DNA of 64,000 nucleotides from Apostichopus japonicus (Eukaryota; Echinodermata; Holothuroidea; Aspidochirotida; Stichopodidae): assembly GCF_037975245.1 (NCBI RefSeq), contig NC_092580.1:18708501-18772500 (forward strand), given 5' to 3'. Under the pieces are notes generated by a model. It made no database searches, had not been told where the DNA came from, and saw only the letters and a list, made by a program, of their open reading frames with translations. Below, piece after piece: positions 61,126-64,000 of this stretch. A program made the position numbers and the translations under genes. Position 1 is the first letter of the stretch. Every line of letters starts with the position of its first letter.

Positions 61126-64000
61126 TGTAACAGTTGCGCGAAATCCTGCGTGACATCTGCAGTTACGCATTAGGGAATTTCAGAGTGACTGTTATTCCGT
61201 TAATAAGTGGCTTTCACAGTTGATGATTTCGAAGGTGTCATCACTTATCCGGCTTATTTGAATTCTGATCTGCCATAAAGAGAAATGAGGAGTATGTTCC
61301 GAGAACGTAATAACGAGATATTAAAATGAATGTAAAGGCTTATTATCCAAAAAGAGTGAAAATCTGGAACCACTTTATCTGTTTCGCATGTTAATGATAA
61401 CAGCAATAAATGTCCTCTTTCATTATACCCAAGCATACATCTTAGAAAAAGCCAAAACAATTGCAATATGCAAAGAGTAGCCTAATTACTATATTCCTAC
61501 GTATGGGTGATGCTTTTCTCTATGTTGATGCTCGACTGACGGTTAATTTAGGGCATTTGGCCGATGAGGCTACGCAGGGCATTTGATATGACATAAAAAC
61601 CATGTCTTTATCGTTACGTTATAGTACTTCCTAAGTCCCGAATATGGCGTACTATGTTAGTGTATTACATAGCCTATAACCAAAGCCTATCACACGGTGA
61701 CATGAACAGGCTTTAAAAGTTTAAGCCCAAATTGCAACTGATTTAAATCACCTAATTAGGTAGGAACATGAACCTTCACGCGGAAGGACGCCCAGAACCC
61801 CCGGGAGGGTGGTCTAATATTATTATTCCCCTACTAAACGTTTTACCACCGTTTGAAGATGGAGGCGGGGACCTTCCACCCGTCCCTCCCGCCCCCCACC
61901 CCTTCCTAATTCCTTGCGCACGCCACTGCCGAGAACCAAATTTCGTTCTATAAGGGTTTTAATCGGGGAAGAGAAAACAAACTCTAAAGAAATGGGTGGT
62001 GAGGAAAATGTAGAAATAAGTTATGAATGAATCACGGATATAGGATGTTTTGTTTCTTTTAGATAGAGAACAGAATATGAGAAAAGAATTGACGAATAAG
62101 CAATTAGTAGACTTAAACAAAACGCTGACGTTATAATGACGATTAAGTTAAGGAGTATTCCAACCAAAGAGGAAATAAGGTGACATAGAATAAATATAGA
62201 ACATGAACAATTTGTGATTCTGTCATATCAATATTGTAGCTAAGGATTCCTTGTTGCATTATAACACAAAAGTCATATGTACGTTTGAGTGCTTTTCAAG
62301 CACATATTTCTTTTATTTCCTGTAAACGTTCATATGCATATATGAGACTGAATTAGCTAGGGACTCGTTAAGCTTTTAACTACCAGGAAAGGAGGAAACA
62401 AACTTTCCAATGTATTATTCTTTACGAGTTTTACTACACTTTATACACATCGCAAACCATAGTACTTAAAGCACATCATAAAACACAAGCACGTGATCGA
62501 AATGACACAAACTGAAACTGAAAAAAGGAGGAAAAGGACAATCAACCCAGAGTTAAATTGTGTCGAAGTTGATTGAGTTAATAAACATTGATAAGTACTA
62601 GTGTAACCGTCGGTTAGATATAATCAATACTATATGACATTACAAGCCTTCAGATACAATACTAGCTAAGTATAGGCAGGCTATATCACAGTTACTCGGT
62701 GGTATCTAATCCATTGCAAACATGGTTTGGCCCTTATTTTCCCTAAATTTTACATGCGAATCATAAATTGGGAATAAATAATCACACGCGAATTGTTCTT
62801 CACTAGCTTGGCAACAGCGCATTCCCTCGACACATATTTTCTCACCCCCCCCCCCCTTCCCCTCTTTACACCGTCCTATTGTACACACACCAAAGGTAAT
62901 TCTACATCCGTACTCTAACTATTGTACTTTGAACTTAGACAAGTCTGCTCTCTACCAGCCCCCGCCCCCCCCACCCCCACCCCCCGCAACCGTAACAAAG
63001 GGGTATCAACACAACAAGTTGCTGAATATGATATTCACAAAGCAACGCTACTTAACATATTGTGCTATCAATGTTTTCATCTATTGTTTTCTGTTGACGT
63101 CACGTGATTTCTGCACGAGATGTAATAAGAGGTATAGGCTCAGCAGATGAGATTTTTTTACACAGAAATGTTAACCATAAAGTGCACCTCAGTGTACATC
63201 GGGATTTAAAGTGTTTTCAAGCAAGTTTGTTATAACGTTTTAATTTAATTAACCACAAAAAAAATCTGATTTATTGACGTTTTTAAATCAAATATTCCCT
63301 CATTTGTTTTTCAATTTTCACGTATACAACATCATTTGCATTCTTTGAAATGTTTTACCAAACGATTATAAGTTTTAAAGGTTATACATGTTACATTTTT
63401 TATTTATCCAAAACGAACTCTCCTTTAACTCCGAAATCATGAAAACAATTAATTTAACCTATCACTTAATAAAAATGAAAATAAATCAAACATTCATTAG
63501 GCCTCATTCGTCTGCTCTGATCTCAATTATGTCTATAGTGGTATGCTGTACTTTATCCACGCTATAGGTCTACTTGTAATTAAATAGACACCTGGTTAAA
63601 TATCCAGTTTATCACTGCAAGCACGTTCGTATATACAGTATGTAAATAAATTATTCATTTCAAGGTCATATCACTATAGCTAGTACATTACACAACTGGT
63701 TAAGGATGCATTATTTGTAATGTCTGTAAAGTTCTGTAAATTGATTAGATTGATATTATTTATATACAATTTCACACTTTTAGATATTAACAAAACAGCA
63801 GTAGCCCATACGTAACATAATTAAGACTTTGGGGGCAAATGAATAAGAATGTGGTCGATGACATGCAGTAAGTGTTTAGTTTCAATATACGTGTATAACA
63901 TATATATAACACATGTATAACATATAATATATACATAACACATATATAATATGTGTTTTTTCTTTGTATTACCTGATATTATTGAATTCGCGTTCTAGCC
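61126..64000. other. Non-coding stretch, no supported gene
   Basis: A GC-rich patch at about 61770-61928 ends GCGCACGCCACTG, like the right end of the hAT miniature elements, but I could not find a left end or target duplication. Poly-C runs occur at 62846-62857 and 62960-62985, and an AT-rich ATAACACATATAT repeat closes the window (63896-63955). Confidence 0.45.

Overview
The window is animal nuclear DNA: AT-rich, dominated by repeats, with short exons in long introns bounded by canonical GT/AG sites, and no prokaryotic operon structure. The repeats (Kolobok-like TTAA elements, hAT miniature elements, a foldback transposon with tandem-repeat arms, a tRNA-derived SINE with an AT tail, a LINE 3' end with a microsatellite tail) would fit a marine invertebrate deuterostome, perhaps an echinoderm. 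That placement is an inference from repeat style, not from a diagnostic gene.

One gene can be read from start to stop: a six-exon beta-1,4-galactosyltransferase family gene on the + strand (20433-28741, 366 residues). It has an N-terminal Golgi signal anchor, the metal-binding DVD, the WGWGGED acceptor-site motif and the family's C-terminal block. All five junctions keep frame. Its introns hold a hAT element, a palindromic MITE, three minisatellites and a TTAA-flanked MITE only 14 bases past a splice donor.

On the - strand I assembled a second gene (56034 or 44891 down to 36832). It encodes a small protein with two transmembrane helices and a basic, Arg-rich tail. Two different first exons, at 55899-56034 and 44825-44891, both end in phase 1 and both fit the same 90-base transmembrane exon (42073-42162) and the same last exon (36832-37019). 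I do not recognise the family.

Layout: 1-10 kb, no convincing gene, fossil retroelement tail at 4.4 kb and degenerate minisatellites. 10.1-12.4 kb, LINE tail and a TTAA-flanked element. 15.3-17.9 kb, a complete-looking foldback transposon with 6-base target duplication. 18.4-20 kb, tandem repeat and MITE. 20.4-28.8 kb, the galactosyltransferase gene. 29.9-32.5 kb, an array of about 337-bp satellite units. 36.8-56 kb, the two-helix membrane protein gene, with long AT microsatellites and a SINE pair. 56.4 kb, a weak Tudor-like exon candidate. 58.2-59.4 kb, a hAT element with a perfect 8-base target duplication. 60.4-61.1 kb, a diverged tandem duplication. The rest shows nothing I can support. 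The two genes have no evident functional link.
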